DNA from: Gammaproteobacteria bacterium
GTDB lineage: Bacteria > Pseudomonadota > Gammaproteobacteria > SZUA-229
Reading direction: 5' to 3'
DNA length: 39,390 nucleotides
Assembly (NCBI GenBank): GCA_030595185.1
Contig: JAUVDT010000008.1
Coordinates: 1 to 39,390 of the forward strand
A model generated the notes under the pieces. That model saw nothing but the letters and a program-made list of their open reading frames with translations, searched no databases and had not been told where the DNA came from. Below, one piece after another: positions 7,659 through 15,852 of the stretch (the stretch's first letter is position 1; every line of letters begins with the position of its first letter). Position numbers and translations under genes: made by a program.

Positions 7659-10562
7659 TTAATCAATAGTAATTGCAAAGGCAGTACCTGTAACTGTTGA
7701 CCCGCAACCACGGACTTCGACAAAGACTCCAGAGGTGAAATTATAAGTGAGGCTTTTATCTGGCGTTAACCAGTTTGCGGTGCTGTAATCGACGATTAAA
7801 CTATTAAACTTCCCATCAGATTCATCATAAATCCACACACAAGTTGAATCGAACATGTTACTGATTGTTATTGTATGGTTACCCGTTGGTACAGGGTTTA
7901 AGTAATAATAACTTGGTGTTAACCCCTGCCCTTGACCTTGGTAAGCTACGCCCTGTGTAAGTGCTATAGAGTTTATTACTAAACTACCACCGTTCCCCGT
8001 GCTTACTGCACCTTCTACTAAGTAATCGTGATCAACATCTAAGTCAAACGTTCCACCGAAGCCACTGCTTGCTCCGTTTACTTTGATGTAAAGATTATTG
8101 TCTGCTGGAATTAAACCCGTGCAAGTTTCGTTTAATATTCCTGCTGCAATACTACTGCAAAGTAAGCTGCTATAACTGGAGTCACTGTAAACGTAGAGAT
8201 CCACATCTGCACTTTGGTTTTTTAAACGGATAAGATAGTTTACATGAGCAGCGCCACCAGATACGTCTGCAACGTAGTAGCTGTTCGTTGCATCCACTAC
8301 GCCACCTGTATGCTCAAGTTGACTGATACCGACACTTCCAATAACTGGAAAGGCGCCAATATTTATTGGGGTAGCAAGAGATCCTTGCGTATTAAACGAT
8401 ACTTCCGTTATGTTCAAATCAAAACTCGAACCATAAGGGTCGCTACTTGTTAACCACATATATGCATTGGCACCATAGAGTGGATTTACTGTACAACTGA
8501 AGGCCGTGTTAGCTGCCGATGCATTAGCAGTACAAGCTGGTGGCCAACCATAGCCTGGGTCGTCATCATAAACCCAGAGATCCAGATCAGGATCAGTATT
8601 GTTGGTGATTTCGAATTTATATGCTTTACCTGCAGTCAACGCTACCATTATATGAGAGCGCTCTGTGCCACTGGTACCCGGACCTGTTTCTCCACCGGTA
8701 TAAGGTAATGAACCCGTAATGTCATACGGGCTAGCCAAGTTACCTTGCTGGACATATATTCTGTCCATCGTGAGATCAAATTTCGAACCATAAGTTGACC
8801 CACCTACAACAACCCAAACATTACTTCCACTTGGTGTTGCCTGACAGCTTTCTTCTGCAAGTGCTGCATTGTTAGATGAGCAAAGCATTGTGATTAAATT
8901 AAAATCATCGTAAACAGTTAGGGATACATCACCCGACAGCTGACTTAAACCTGCACGATATAATTTACCCGCATCGACATTCAGCTGATAATAACTAGAC
9001 GCACTATCAACTTGGCCTGCATAAGGTGCATTAAATACTGGTGAGGTAGTGATGGATTGCGGCGTATCTGCTGTACCTTCTGACACGTAATTTATTGGCG
9101 TTGCGGTTAAAGTAAACGAAGTACCATCACTACCGTTACTAACCATTTTTATATATAGAGTTCCCGATGAAGCGGGTTCCAAAATGCATGATAAATCAGC
9201 AGCACTTAAAGTGAACGTTCTGCATGCATCTGTCGTAAATGTTGAGTCTCCATCATAAACGTACATACCTAAATCGCCATCTAAGCCTGTCGCTTGAATC
9301 TGAATTGACTGCGATGCCGTGACCGGAAGACTGTAATAACTATTACTATAGCCATCAATGTCACCAAGCTGGCCTGAATATGGTAGTGAAGCTAAATTAA
9401 CTGGCGTACTGAGTGTACCCTCTTCTGAGTAAGCTCCATGATCTTCGGTAACGGTGAGAGTATAACTGCTACCAGCAACTGTATTATTACTCGATACTAA
9501 GACAGTTAGAGAACTATATTCCGCCTGGAATGAACAAGTGGCATCCGCTGTTCCTGTGCTATATATCTGACACCTTACTAAACTGCCATTACCAAGAACT
9601 AATAATGAAACATCATCAGTAAGATTTGTGAGTGTAACGGTGTAACGACCTGTTGGTGTGATAGGTGCAATATAACTACTACCACCAGTCATATAGCCAT
9701 ATATATAAGTACCCACTTGGCCACTTGTCGGTGTGTTTAATGTTAAAGAGACGGCTGTACCAGTTGCTGCTACACCTTCATCTCTATAACCTGAATTTAC
9801 TGTAAGCGTAAAGCTTGCACCTTTATGTGAGTTATATTCTGTATCATCACCATCGACAGCGATATATAACACGCCATTGGCAGGGCCTTCTGCGTAGCAC
9901 TTTTCATCGCTCGTATATCCGTTTTGAGAAATACACAATTGATTAGTAAAGCCACTGTCGTCATACAACATAAGCTGCGCATCACCGTCCAGCCCCGTTA
10001 ATGAAACGTAATACGATGCTCCTGGAGTAACGTTAACTGAATAGTAGCTGTCGCCATTATTTGTAGCGGGCCCACCAAAGTTAACTTCACCGGCGTGAGG
10101 AGTATCTAAGTTGAGAGCAAGAGGAGAGCTTACGCTACCTTCAAGACCATAAGTCGAAGTATAAAGATATGTGGAGCCCTGTATTACAGAGTTACTATTA
10201 ATTGCAGTGACAGTGCTCGATCCAACTGCAACGGCTGTCGCCATACCACTTGAATTCAGAGTTATTTTGCCAGAACTTGTAGCAACCCAGGTGACTGAAT
10301 TACTCAAGTCCAGTTGACCACCATCATCATAATTACCAATGGCATTCATTTGATGCGACGAACCTACTTTAAGAACTGAGGCAGCTGGTGTAATAGCTAT
10401 AGATTGAAGTACGGCATTCGGACTAGGAACTGGGCCGGTAGTAGTACCACTATCGGTACTACCTCCACCACCACCGCCACAAGCTGCAAGTAGTGAGATA
10501 ATAAAAAATAAAATAAAATGAGAAAACGACTTAAATAAGGAAAATGATTGAGAGTTTTGCAT
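7659..10562 (-). CDS. Surface lipoprotein with one Big_2 and seven PPC-like beta-sandwich repeats, under c-di-GMP riboswitch control
   Basis: The protein has 967 residues from the chosen ATG at 10562, which has GGGAAG four bases upstream; an in-frame ATG 33 codons earlier lies inside the riboswitch and is not used. The lipobox is LAAC (Cys28), followed by six glycines. Residues about 49-135 form one Big_2 domain. The rest is seven repeats of about 105-125 residues resembling bacterial pre-peptidase C-terminal (PPC) domains, with recurring YY, LxGDxxLxVYDD and SFxLTV patterns. Six repeats carry a cysteine pair, five of them spaced C-x11-C, which suggests disulfide loops outside the cytoplasm. 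No protease domain is present. It is probably an outer-membrane or matrix-associated structural protein expressed according to cyclic di-GMP. Confidence 0.85.
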   Translation of the reverse strand: MQNSQSFSLFKSFSHFILFFIISLLAACGGGGGGSTDSGTTTGPVPSPNAVLQSIAITPAASVLKVGSSHQMNAIGNYDDGGQLDLSNSVTWVATSSGKITLNSSGMATAVAVGSSTVTAINSNSVIQGSTYLYTSTYGLEGSVSSPLALNLDTPHAGEVNFGGPATNNGDSYYSVNVTPGASYYVSLTGLDGDAQLMLYDDSGFTNQLCISQNGYTSDEKCYAEGPANGVLYIAVDGDDTEYNSHKGASFTLTVNSGYRDEGVAATGTAVSLTLNTPTSGQVGTYIYGYMTGGSSYIAPITPTGRYTVTLTNLTDDVSLLVLGNGSLVRCQIYSTGTADATCSFQAEYSSLTVLVSSNNTVAGSSYTLTVTEDHGAYSEEGTLSTPVNLASLPYSGQLGDIDGYSNSYYSLPVTASQSIQIQATGLDGDLGMYVYDGDSTFTTDACRTFTLSAADLSCILEPASSGTLYIKMVSNGSDGTSFTLTATPINYVSEGTADTPQSITTSPVFNAPYAGQVDSASSYYQLNVDAGKLYRAGLSQLSGDVSLTVYDDFNLITMLCSSNNAALAEESCQATPSGSNVWVVVGGSTYGSKFDLTMDRIYVQQGNLASPYDITGSLPYTGGETGPGTSGTERSHIMVALTAGKAYKFEITNNTDPDLDLWVYDDDPGYGWPPACTANASAANTAFSCTVNPLYGANAYMWLTSSDPYGSSFDLNITEVSFNTQGSLATPINIGAFPVIGSVGISQLEHTGGVVDATNSYYVADVSGGAAHVNYLIRLKNQSADVDLYVYSDSSYSSLLCSSIAAGILNETCTGLIPADNNLYIKVNGASSGFGGTFDLDVDHDYLVEGAVSTGNGGSLVINSIALTQGVAYQGQGQGLTPSYYYLNPVPTGNHTITISNMFDSTCVWIYDESDGKFNSLIVDYSTANWLTPDKSLTYNFTSGVFVEVRGCGSTVTGTAFAITID

Positions 10563-10566
10563 TGTA

Positions 10567-10607
10567 CTTCCCTGCTGGTTTTTATTTATTATTTTTACCA
10601 GAAGCAG
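10567..10607 (-). promoter_or_regulatory. Candidate expression-platform hairpin and Shine-Dalgarno of the PPC lipoprotein gene
   Basis: On the minus strand, CTGC-(TTC bulge)-TGGT can pair with ACCAGCAG across an A/U-rich loop. The 3' arm shares its last base with the Shine-Dalgarno GGGAAG (10567-10572). With no terminator visible, this suggests that the riboswitch acts on translation initiation. The alternative pairing with the aptamer is not worked out. Confidence 0.4.
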
Positions 10608-10627
10608 TACATAATATAGATTACTTT

Positions 10628-10712
10628 CTCTGGCAGTTCCGCCTTCTTGATAAAAAATCAAGACCGGTTACTTTGCGCCCCTGTTCTCACAAACAGGTTA
10701 GCCTTTACAGAA
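10628..10712 (-). ncRNA. Cyclic di-GMP-I (GEMM) riboswitch
   Basis: Read on the minus strand, the leader contains AAAGGCTAACC, then a stem CCTGTTT/GAACAGG closed by a GTGA (GNRA) tetraloop, then GGGCGCAAAG, a second stem TCTTGAT/ATCAAGA, and a closing GGCGGAACTGCC. Order, spacing, tetraloop and the CGCAAAG core match the class I c-di-GMP aptamer; the usual GGGACGCAAAG reads GGGCGCAAAG here. The predicted transcription start falls at its 5' edge. It ends about 65 bases before the start codon. GEMM riboswitches commonly control surface and motility genes, in keeping with the PPC lipoprotein downstream. Confidence 0.85.
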
Positions 10713-10719
10713 TAATTTT

Positions 10720-10748
10720 AGAATAGTAAGTAATTAATTCAGTGTCAA
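10720..10748 (-). promoter_or_regulatory. Sigma70 promoter of the riboswitch-lipoprotein transcript
   Basis: On the minus strand, a perfect -35 TTGACA (10743-10748) is followed after exactly 17 bases by -10 TATTCT (10720-10725). Transcription should start near 10713, immediately at the 5' end of the aptamer. This agreement supports both calls. Confidence 0.75.
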
Positions 10749-10864
10749 CAGACTTTGTGTGAAATTGCATCAAAAAAGGTTGTTACGGACGCTTAAGGAC
10801 AAATAATAGCTATTTAAGTATTTATTAAATTAGGAGAGGATCACTTTATGATATTTAATCAATT

Positions 10865-11338
10865 CTAAGGACACTCATACCAATCTAACTTTCCAGTACC
10901 CTCATTTACAGAACTCCAGGAATCAACATCAAACTTTACACAACACATGCCTGCTGTATTAAATGAGATAGGCGCTCCAGTTAACTTTACAACTAATTCA
11001 GACCACGTTGGTTCATGACCAACAAACATAATTGTTTTGTCGTGATCACTCATTTGTTTAATTACTTCTAACATGACTTCTGTTGTCGTGTTGTAGAGCA
11101 CATCCATTATGCTGCTATCACATCCCCATTCGCCTGCTTTCATCGCTAAATCCATTGTTTGTTTTGCTCTTTGTGCAGACGAGCAGAGAACAAGATCTGG
11201 CTGTATATTTTTTTCTTTGAGCTCCTCACCCATAAACATAGCCTGCTGTATGCCAATATCATTGAGTACACGTTCGTGATCACTGGGTGCATCGAAGTCA
11301 GATTTTGCATGACGAAAGATGAGTAATGTTAATGACAT
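10865..11338 (-). CDS. sixA: SixA-type histidine phosphatase
   Basis: The protein has 157 residues of the histidine phosphatase (phosphoglycerate mutase-like) superfamily. The catalytic motif RHAKS lies at residues about 9-13 and the second catalytic histidine in FVGHEP at about 106-111. Length and the RHAKS variant match SixA, which removes phosphate from phosphohistidine, in E. coli on the phosphotransfer domain of ArcB. The protein is cytoplasmic with no signal peptide. It is the last gene of the leftward uvrY-uvrC cluster, 44 bases after the rutE-like gene. The true target here is not known. Confidence 0.8.
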   Translation of the reverse strand: MSLTLLIFRHAKSDFDAPSDHERVLNDIGIQQAMFMGEELKEKNIQPDLVLCSSAQRAKQTMDLAMKAGEWGCDSSIMDVLYNTTTEVMLEVIKQMSDHDKTIMFVGHEPTWSELVVKLTGAPISFNTAGMCCVKFDVDSWSSVNEGTGKLDWYECP

Positions 11339-11382
11339 AATTGTTGACCTGTATTTATAGAAACAAATTAATCTGTTTCAAA

Positions 11383-11976
11383 CTAAAGTATCGTGCAAGC
11401 ATCGTCAAATGAGAGACGTGGTAAACGATCGAATAATTTACTTTCATCGCCATAACCAATTGCACATATAAAGTTGCATTTCACTTTTCCATCTTGGAAA
11501 AACTCTTGATTCATTTTGTCATAATCAAGCCCGGACATTGGGCCACAGTCAAGGCCTAAACTTCGCGCAGCCAGCATAAAGTATGCAGCTTGTAACGAGC
11601 TATTTCTAAATGCATTTTCTTCAATTTTTTTATCGTTGCCTACAAACCAGGAGCGTGCATCATCATGTGGAAATAATTCTGGTAGTTTTTCGTAAAACTC
11701 TAAGTCCATTGCAATAATTGCAACAGCAGGTGCAGCCATGGACTTTTCTACATTGCCGGCAGCTAAACAACTTTTAAGGCGTTCTTTTGCTTCAGGTGAT
11801 TGAATAAATACTAATCTTGCAGGACATGAATTTGCTGTTGTAGGTCCCATTTTCCATAAGTCGTATATTTCTTCAATAATACCCTCTGGTAGTTTTTTAT
11901 CCTGCCAGCCATTATGACTACGCGCTGATAAAAACAAAGTATCTAATGCGGCTTGATCTAGTTTATTTGAACTCAT
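11383..11976 (-). CDS. rutE: RutE-like malonic semialdehyde reductase / nitroreductase family
   Basis: The protein has 197 residues of the FMN-dependent nitroreductase fold. It contains the SARSHNGW and GPTTANSCPARLVF segments near the N-terminus and GLDCGPMSGLDYDKMN in the second half, typical of the RutE/YdfG-alternative malonic semialdehyde reductase subgroup. In E. coli RutE reduces malonic semialdehyde to 3-hydroxypropionate in pyrimidine breakdown. No other rut genes are nearby, so it may serve as a general aldehyde or quinone reductase. It starts 20 bases after the end of uvrC with AGAG as ribosome site, so it is probably cotranscribed. Confidence 0.75.
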   Translation of the reverse strand: MSSNKLDQAALDTLFLSARSHNGWQDKKLPEGIIEEIYDLWKMGPTTANSCPARLVFIQSPEAKERLKSCLAAGNVEKSMAAPAVAIIAMDLEFYEKLPELFPHDDARSWFVGNDKKIEENAFRNSSLQAAYFMLAARSLGLDCGPMSGLDYDKMNQEFFQDGKVKCNFICAIGYGDESKLFDRLPRLSFDDACTIL

Positions 11977-11996
11977 ATTAAACTCTCTTTACTTAA

Positions 11997-13820
11997 TTAC
12001 TCAGTATGGAAACTATCATATATCAACTGTGCTAATTTCTTACTTATTCCCGGGGTTTTAGCCAGATCCTCAATCCCTGCTTTACTAACACCTTGAAGGC
12101 CACCAAAGTGTTTAAGAATAGTTTGCCTTCTTTTCGCACCTAATCCTGGTATTTGTTCTAGCTGTGATGTTGTTCTGGATTTTTGTCGTCTGGCTCTGTG
12201 TCCTGTAATAGCGAAACGATGCGCCTCATCACGTACATGTAATATTAAATTCAAAGCCATGGATTGTTCGCCGGGATATACCTCGGTTCCATCTGTCATC
12301 ACAAGTTTTTCAAGCCCTGCTTTTCTGCCCTCACCTTTTGCAACACCAATCAATAACACATCTTCTATTTCTAAATGATTCATTACTTCTATTGCTTGAG
12401 ACAACTGCCCTTTACCACCATCTATAAATAATATATCAGGCTTTTTACCTTCACTTTTTCTGATTTTCGCATAACGTCTTTTTAATGCCTGCTTCATAGC
12501 GGCGTAGTCATCACCGGGTTCAATACCTTCTATATTAAAACGACGATAATCTGTTTTTAATGGGCCTTCTGGGGTAAATACAACACAGGACGCGACTGTT
12601 GCTTCTCCCATTGTGTGACTGATGTCGAAGCATTCTAATCGTGTTGGCATATGATCTAAATGCAATAACTCCTGCAAAGCATCAAAACGTTTGATCATGC
12701 CTGCTGCTGAGTTAACACGAGTCATCAATGCTTTTTCGGCATTTTTTTGTGCATTATCTAACCAATGCCTTCGGTTGGTTCTAACTGAACTTGAGATGAC
12801 TACTTTACGCCCACGTTTTTCAGTTAAAACGTTACTTAGTAATTGTTCATCAGGCAGTTTTTCACTTAATACTATTTCAGACGGAATAATATTATCGATG
12901 TAATATTGAGGCAGGAATGCATTAAGTATATCAACCTCTTTCATATTCTCTGGTAGTTTTGGAAAGTAGCTTTTTGTCCCTAAACTTTGCCCATTACGTA
13001 TAAAAAATATTTCCACGCATGCAAGCCCTGCATGTGTGGCGCAAGCGACAACATCTACATCACCCTCTGCACCCGCCATATATTGTGCTTCAATGACACT
13101 TTGAAGATAGGAGATTTGATCTCTGTATTCAGCTGCCTTTTCATATTCTAAAGATATGGCTGCTTTTTCCATTTGCTCAACAAGGTCCTGAACGACTGTC
13201 TGGCTTTTGCCTTCTAAAAACTGAACAACGTGTGAAATATCTTTTGCGTAATCTTCTTCGCTGATACTTTTGACACAAGGTGCGGTACAGCGTTTGATTT
13301 GATATTGTAGACACGGACGGGAGCGGTTACTAAAATAGGTTTGATCGCATTGACGAATTTTAAATACTTTTTGAATTATATTTAATGTTTCTCTAACAGC
13401 ACCCGCATTTGGATAAGGGCCAAAGTACTGACCTTTTTTTCTTTTAGTCCCACGATGAAGACGGAGCATGGGGTAATTATCTTCCGTTGACAAAAAGAGA
13501 AAAGGATAGCTTTTATCATCACGTAACAACACATTGTAACGAGGCCTAAATTCTTTAATTAAATTACTTTCAAGTAATAATGCTTCACCTTCTGTATGCG
13601 TAATGGTTGTTTCTATTTTGGCAATTTGTGATACCAATGACTGGGTTTTTATACTCAAGCCTGTTTTTCTAAAATAGCTTGATAACCTTTTTTTCAGGTC
13701 TTTTGCTTTACCAACGTAAATTATTTCTGACTTTTCATTATACATACGGTAAATCCCTGGTAAGGAACTACTGCTTTTCAGAAAAGATTTAGCATCAAAT
13801 TTGTTATCTAATTCAGGCAT
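11997..13820 (-). CDS. uvrC: Excinuclease ABC subunit C
   Basis: The protein has 607 residues, normal for UvrC. It makes both incisions in nucleotide excision repair after UvrA/UvrB damage recognition. The N-terminal GIY-YIG nuclease spans about 21-100 (GIYRMY...YVGKAKDLKKRL). Cys158, 170, 178 and 182 keep the spacing of the iron-sulfur ligands seen in E. coli UvrC. A UVR (UvrB-binding) motif lies near 205-240, the RNase H-like endonuclease near 395-540 (CFDISHTMGEATVASCVVF), and two helix-hairpin-helix motifs at the C-terminus. Its start overlaps the end of the uracil-DNA glycosylase gene by 8 bases, implying translational coupling. Confidence 0.97.
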   Translation of the reverse strand: MPELDNKFDAKSFLKSSSSLPGIYRMYNEKSEIIYVGKAKDLKKRLSSYFRKTGLSIKTQSLVSQIAKIETTITHTEGEALLLESNLIKEFRPRYNVLLRDDKSYPFLFLSTEDNYPMLRLHRGTKRKKGQYFGPYPNAGAVRETLNIIQKVFKIRQCDQTYFSNRSRPCLQYQIKRCTAPCVKSISEEDYAKDISHVVQFLEGKSQTVVQDLVEQMEKAAISLEYEKAAEYRDQISYLQSVIEAQYMAGAEGDVDVVACATHAGLACVEIFFIRNGQSLGTKSYFPKLPENMKEVDILNAFLPQYYIDNIIPSEIVLSEKLPDEQLLSNVLTEKRGRKVVISSSVRTNRRHWLDNAQKNAEKALMTRVNSAAGMIKRFDALQELLHLDHMPTRLECFDISHTMGEATVASCVVFTPEGPLKTDYRRFNIEGIEPGDDYAAMKQALKRRYAKIRKSEGKKPDILFIDGGKGQLSQAIEVMNHLEIEDVLLIGVAKGEGRKAGLEKLVMTDGTEVYPGEQSMALNLILHVRDEAHRFAITGHRARRQKSRTTSQLEQIPGLGAKRRQTILKHFGGLQGVSKAGIEDLAKTPGISKKLAQLIYDSFHTE

Positions 13821-14466
13821 GAGAGACTATTGATTTTGTTCTAGCAAAGACTTTATCAAACATTTCCGTTGTTAAACGTTTAGTTTGCGTATTGTAGCGA
13901 CTGCAATGATAGGAGCTTACTAATGTACAGGAGCTACTTTTAGTATTAAGGGAATATTCAGAAAGATGTGAAAACTTATAGTCTTTTTGTTTGAGATTAA
14001 ACGCTTTTATAACAGCTTGATGCGCGATACTTCCCAAAGCAATTACTACGCTTCTGTCAGGCAATGCTGCTAATTCAACCTCCAGATATTTATTACAAGT
14101 GGTAATTTCATCACCAACGGGTTTATTTTGAGGCGGCAGACATTTTACAGCGTTTGTAATTCTACAATTGATCAGCTCTAAATCATCATCTGAAGACTCA
14201 GATACAGGCTTGCTAGAAAAACCATGTTTATAAAGCGTTTCAAATAACATTAAACCCGACTGGTCACCAGTAAACGGCCTACCTGTTGCATTAGCGCCGT
14301 GTAAACCCGGTGCTAAACCTACAATTAATACTTGCGCATTAGGGTCACCAAAAGCAGGTACAGGTTTACAGTAATAATTGGGATGTTCTTTATTTACTTC
14401 TTTAAGAAATTTAACCAGCCGCTTACATTTTTTACAGCTGATATTAAATGGGAGTTTTTTTGGCAT
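13813..14466 (-). CDS. Family 5 uracil-DNA glycosylase (UDGb-like)
   Basis: The protein has 217 residues. Motif A reads GLAPGLHGANATGRPFTGD (residues 50-68), and motif B reads SYHCSRYNTQTKRLT near the C-terminus. Both are diagnostic of UDGb, the type 5 uracil-DNA glycosylases with broad specificity for uracil, hypoxanthine and other deaminated bases. Cys11, Cys14, Cys109 and Cys124 are placed to bind a 4Fe-4S cluster as in families 4 and 5. It sits between uvrY and uvrC and overlaps the uvrC start by 8 bases. UDGb is best known from archaea, Thermus and actinobacteria but also occurs in proteobacteria. Confidence 0.88.
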   Translation of the reverse strand: MPKKLPFNISCKKCKRLVKFLKEVNKEHPNYYCKPVPAFGDPNAQVLIVGLAPGLHGANATGRPFTGDQSGLMLFETLYKHGFSSKPVSESSDDDLELINCRITNAVKCLPPQNKPVGDEITTCNKYLEVELAALPDRSVVIALGSIAHQAVIKAFNLKQKDYKFSHLSEYSLNTKSSSCTLVSSYHCSRYNTQTKRLTTEMFDKVFARTKSIVSHA

Positions 14467-14534
14467 TCTACTTAGCGACTATTTTTATAAAGAGGTAATT
14501 CGAGTTAAATATATTTTTTGTCGCTCAAAACTTT

Positions 14535-15194
14535 TTAATTCTTTATATGTTCTTCAATGTCGTCATCTAAAATGCCGTGTTGAATTGCAAGACGCATCAT
14601 TTCAACATCATTTGTAACACCTAGTTTTTCATGTAAACGTTTACGGTATGTACTCACCGTTTTAGGGCTTAGATTCAACTTATCCGAGATAGTTGAGGTA
14701 CGTTGACCCTGACTGATCATTAATAAAACTTGTAACTCGCGTTGGGATAGAGAATCGATTGGCGAGTCATTACCCGGTAGCATTGAAAGCGCAAGCTGCT
14801 GAGCGATACTAGGTGCTATGTATTTAAGGCCTTTAGACACTTTGTGAATAGCATCAACCATTTCTTGAACTTCACAACCTTTGGTTAAATAACCTACAGC
14901 GCCGGCTTCAAGCAATCTTTTTGGTAACGGGCCATCACTGTGCACTGTGATGATAATGATTTTGGTATCAGGGCAGATAGTCTGTAAACGATGAGTCGCT
15001 TCAAAACCACCAATACCTGGCATGTTAACATCCATTAAGATGACATCAGGTGCATCTTCCCGGCACAATTCCAAGCATTTCTCACCACTATCTGCATCAG
15101 AAACCACTTCAATACCAACTTGATTTTGAAGTAAGCTTTTAATTCCGAAACGAACCAGATCATGGTCATCGACCAGCATGACACGTATAGCCAT
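14535..15194 (-). CDS. uvrY: GacA/UvrY-type response regulator
   Basis: The protein has 219 residues from the ATG at 15194, which has GAGGTG just upstream; a longer frame reaching 15230 has no ribosome site. The receiver domain has Asp9/Asp10 and phosphoacceptor Asp55, and the LuxR-type helix-turn-helix runs from about 150 to 210 (LSQRELQVL, SPKTVSTYRKRL). Length and linkage to uvrC identify it as the UvrY/GacA/VarA orthologue. It responds to a BarA/GacS sensor and activates small RNAs that sequester CsrA/RsmA. Neither partner nor such RNAs is in this window. It lies 68 bases before the glycosylase gene. Confidence 0.92.
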   Translation of the reverse strand: MAIRVMLVDDHDLVRFGIKSLLQNQVGIEVVSDADSGEKCLELCREDAPDVILMDVNMPGIGGFEATHRLQTICPDTKIIIITVHSDGPLPKRLLEAGAVGYLTKGCEVQEMVDAIHKVSKGLKYIAPSIAQQLALSMLPGNDSPIDSLSQRELQVLLMISQGQRTSTISDKLNLSPKTVSTYRKRLHEKLGVTNDVEMMRLAIQHGILDDDIEEHIKN

Positions 15195-15283
15195 AACACC
15201 TCTGTATATAAATTTAGACAAACTACTCAATGAATATTATAAATAATAAACCATATACTACTAAAAAGACATAAGTGCCTGTT

Positions 15284-15751
15284 TTACCATGATTTGAATG
15301 GATGTTTAATCAAGTTCACATTGTAATATCGGGCATCTTCACTGACTTCTTCGGCCAGCCAATCCGGCTTTTCAAAACTCTCATTTTCACTTTTTAATTC
15401 GATTTCAGCGACTATTAAGCCTTCATTTTCATCATAAAACTCATCAATTTCCCATATATGCTTATTTATATGTACGCAATGACGTGTTTTATGGACTTGC
15501 GGTGCGGGACATAGCTTATCAAGCATTTCTAACGCATCATGCATTGGTATTTCATATTCATATTCGAGACGTGATATACCAATGGTGACACTTTTAATAT
15601 TGATATTTGCTTTAGCGCCTTCAATTCGAACGCGTACCGATGATGTATCCAATGGAGCCAGATAACCCTGTCGAATGAGGTTACTTGATGTTACCTGCTT
15701 TCTCCATGCATCATTTTTTAATAAGAATTTACGTTCGATTTCTACTGCCAC
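15284..15751 (-). CDS. CYTH domain protein (triphosphate tunnel enzyme)
   Basis: The protein has 155 residues and starts at GTG with GGGGG nine bases upstream. It begins with VEIERKFLL, the ExExK signature of the CYTH superfamily, followed by alternating charged strands (SSVRVRIEG, LEYEYEIP, AEIELKSE) that build the tunnel. Single-domain bacterial CYTH proteins hydrolyse inorganic tripolyphosphate or related triphosphates with a divalent metal. It is cytoplasmic. It lies 89 bases before uvrY on the same strand and may share its transcript. The true substrate is not readable from sequence. Confidence 0.88.
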   Translation of the reverse strand: MAVEIERKFLLKNDAWRKQVTSSNLIRQGYLAPLDTSSVRVRIEGAKANINIKSVTIGISRLEYEYEIPMHDALEMLDKLCPAPQVHKTRHCVHINKHIWEIDEFYDENEGLIVAEIELKSENESFEKPDWLAEEVSEDARYYNVNLIKHPFKSW

Positions 15752-15852
15752 TCTAGCCCCCTATTGTGTGTTATCTACAATTACTTGCAGCCGCTCTTAT
15801 TTTATGACAAAAATAGCGTCTTGAAACCCTAATAATTATTACGTGCCTCCAT

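Noticed and set aside
10563-10661. Extended N-terminus of the PPC lipoprotein starting at an upstream ATG
   Set aside because: The extra 33 residues would be translated from the aptamer and leader hairpin; the ATG at 10562 has an ideal GGGAAG and yields a proper lipoprotein signal peptide.
10831-10866. Strong Shine-Dalgarno-like TAGGAGAGGA followed by an ATG and six codons
   Set aside because: No plus-strand gene lies downstream (sixA is on the other strand), so a leader peptide has nothing to control; probably chance.
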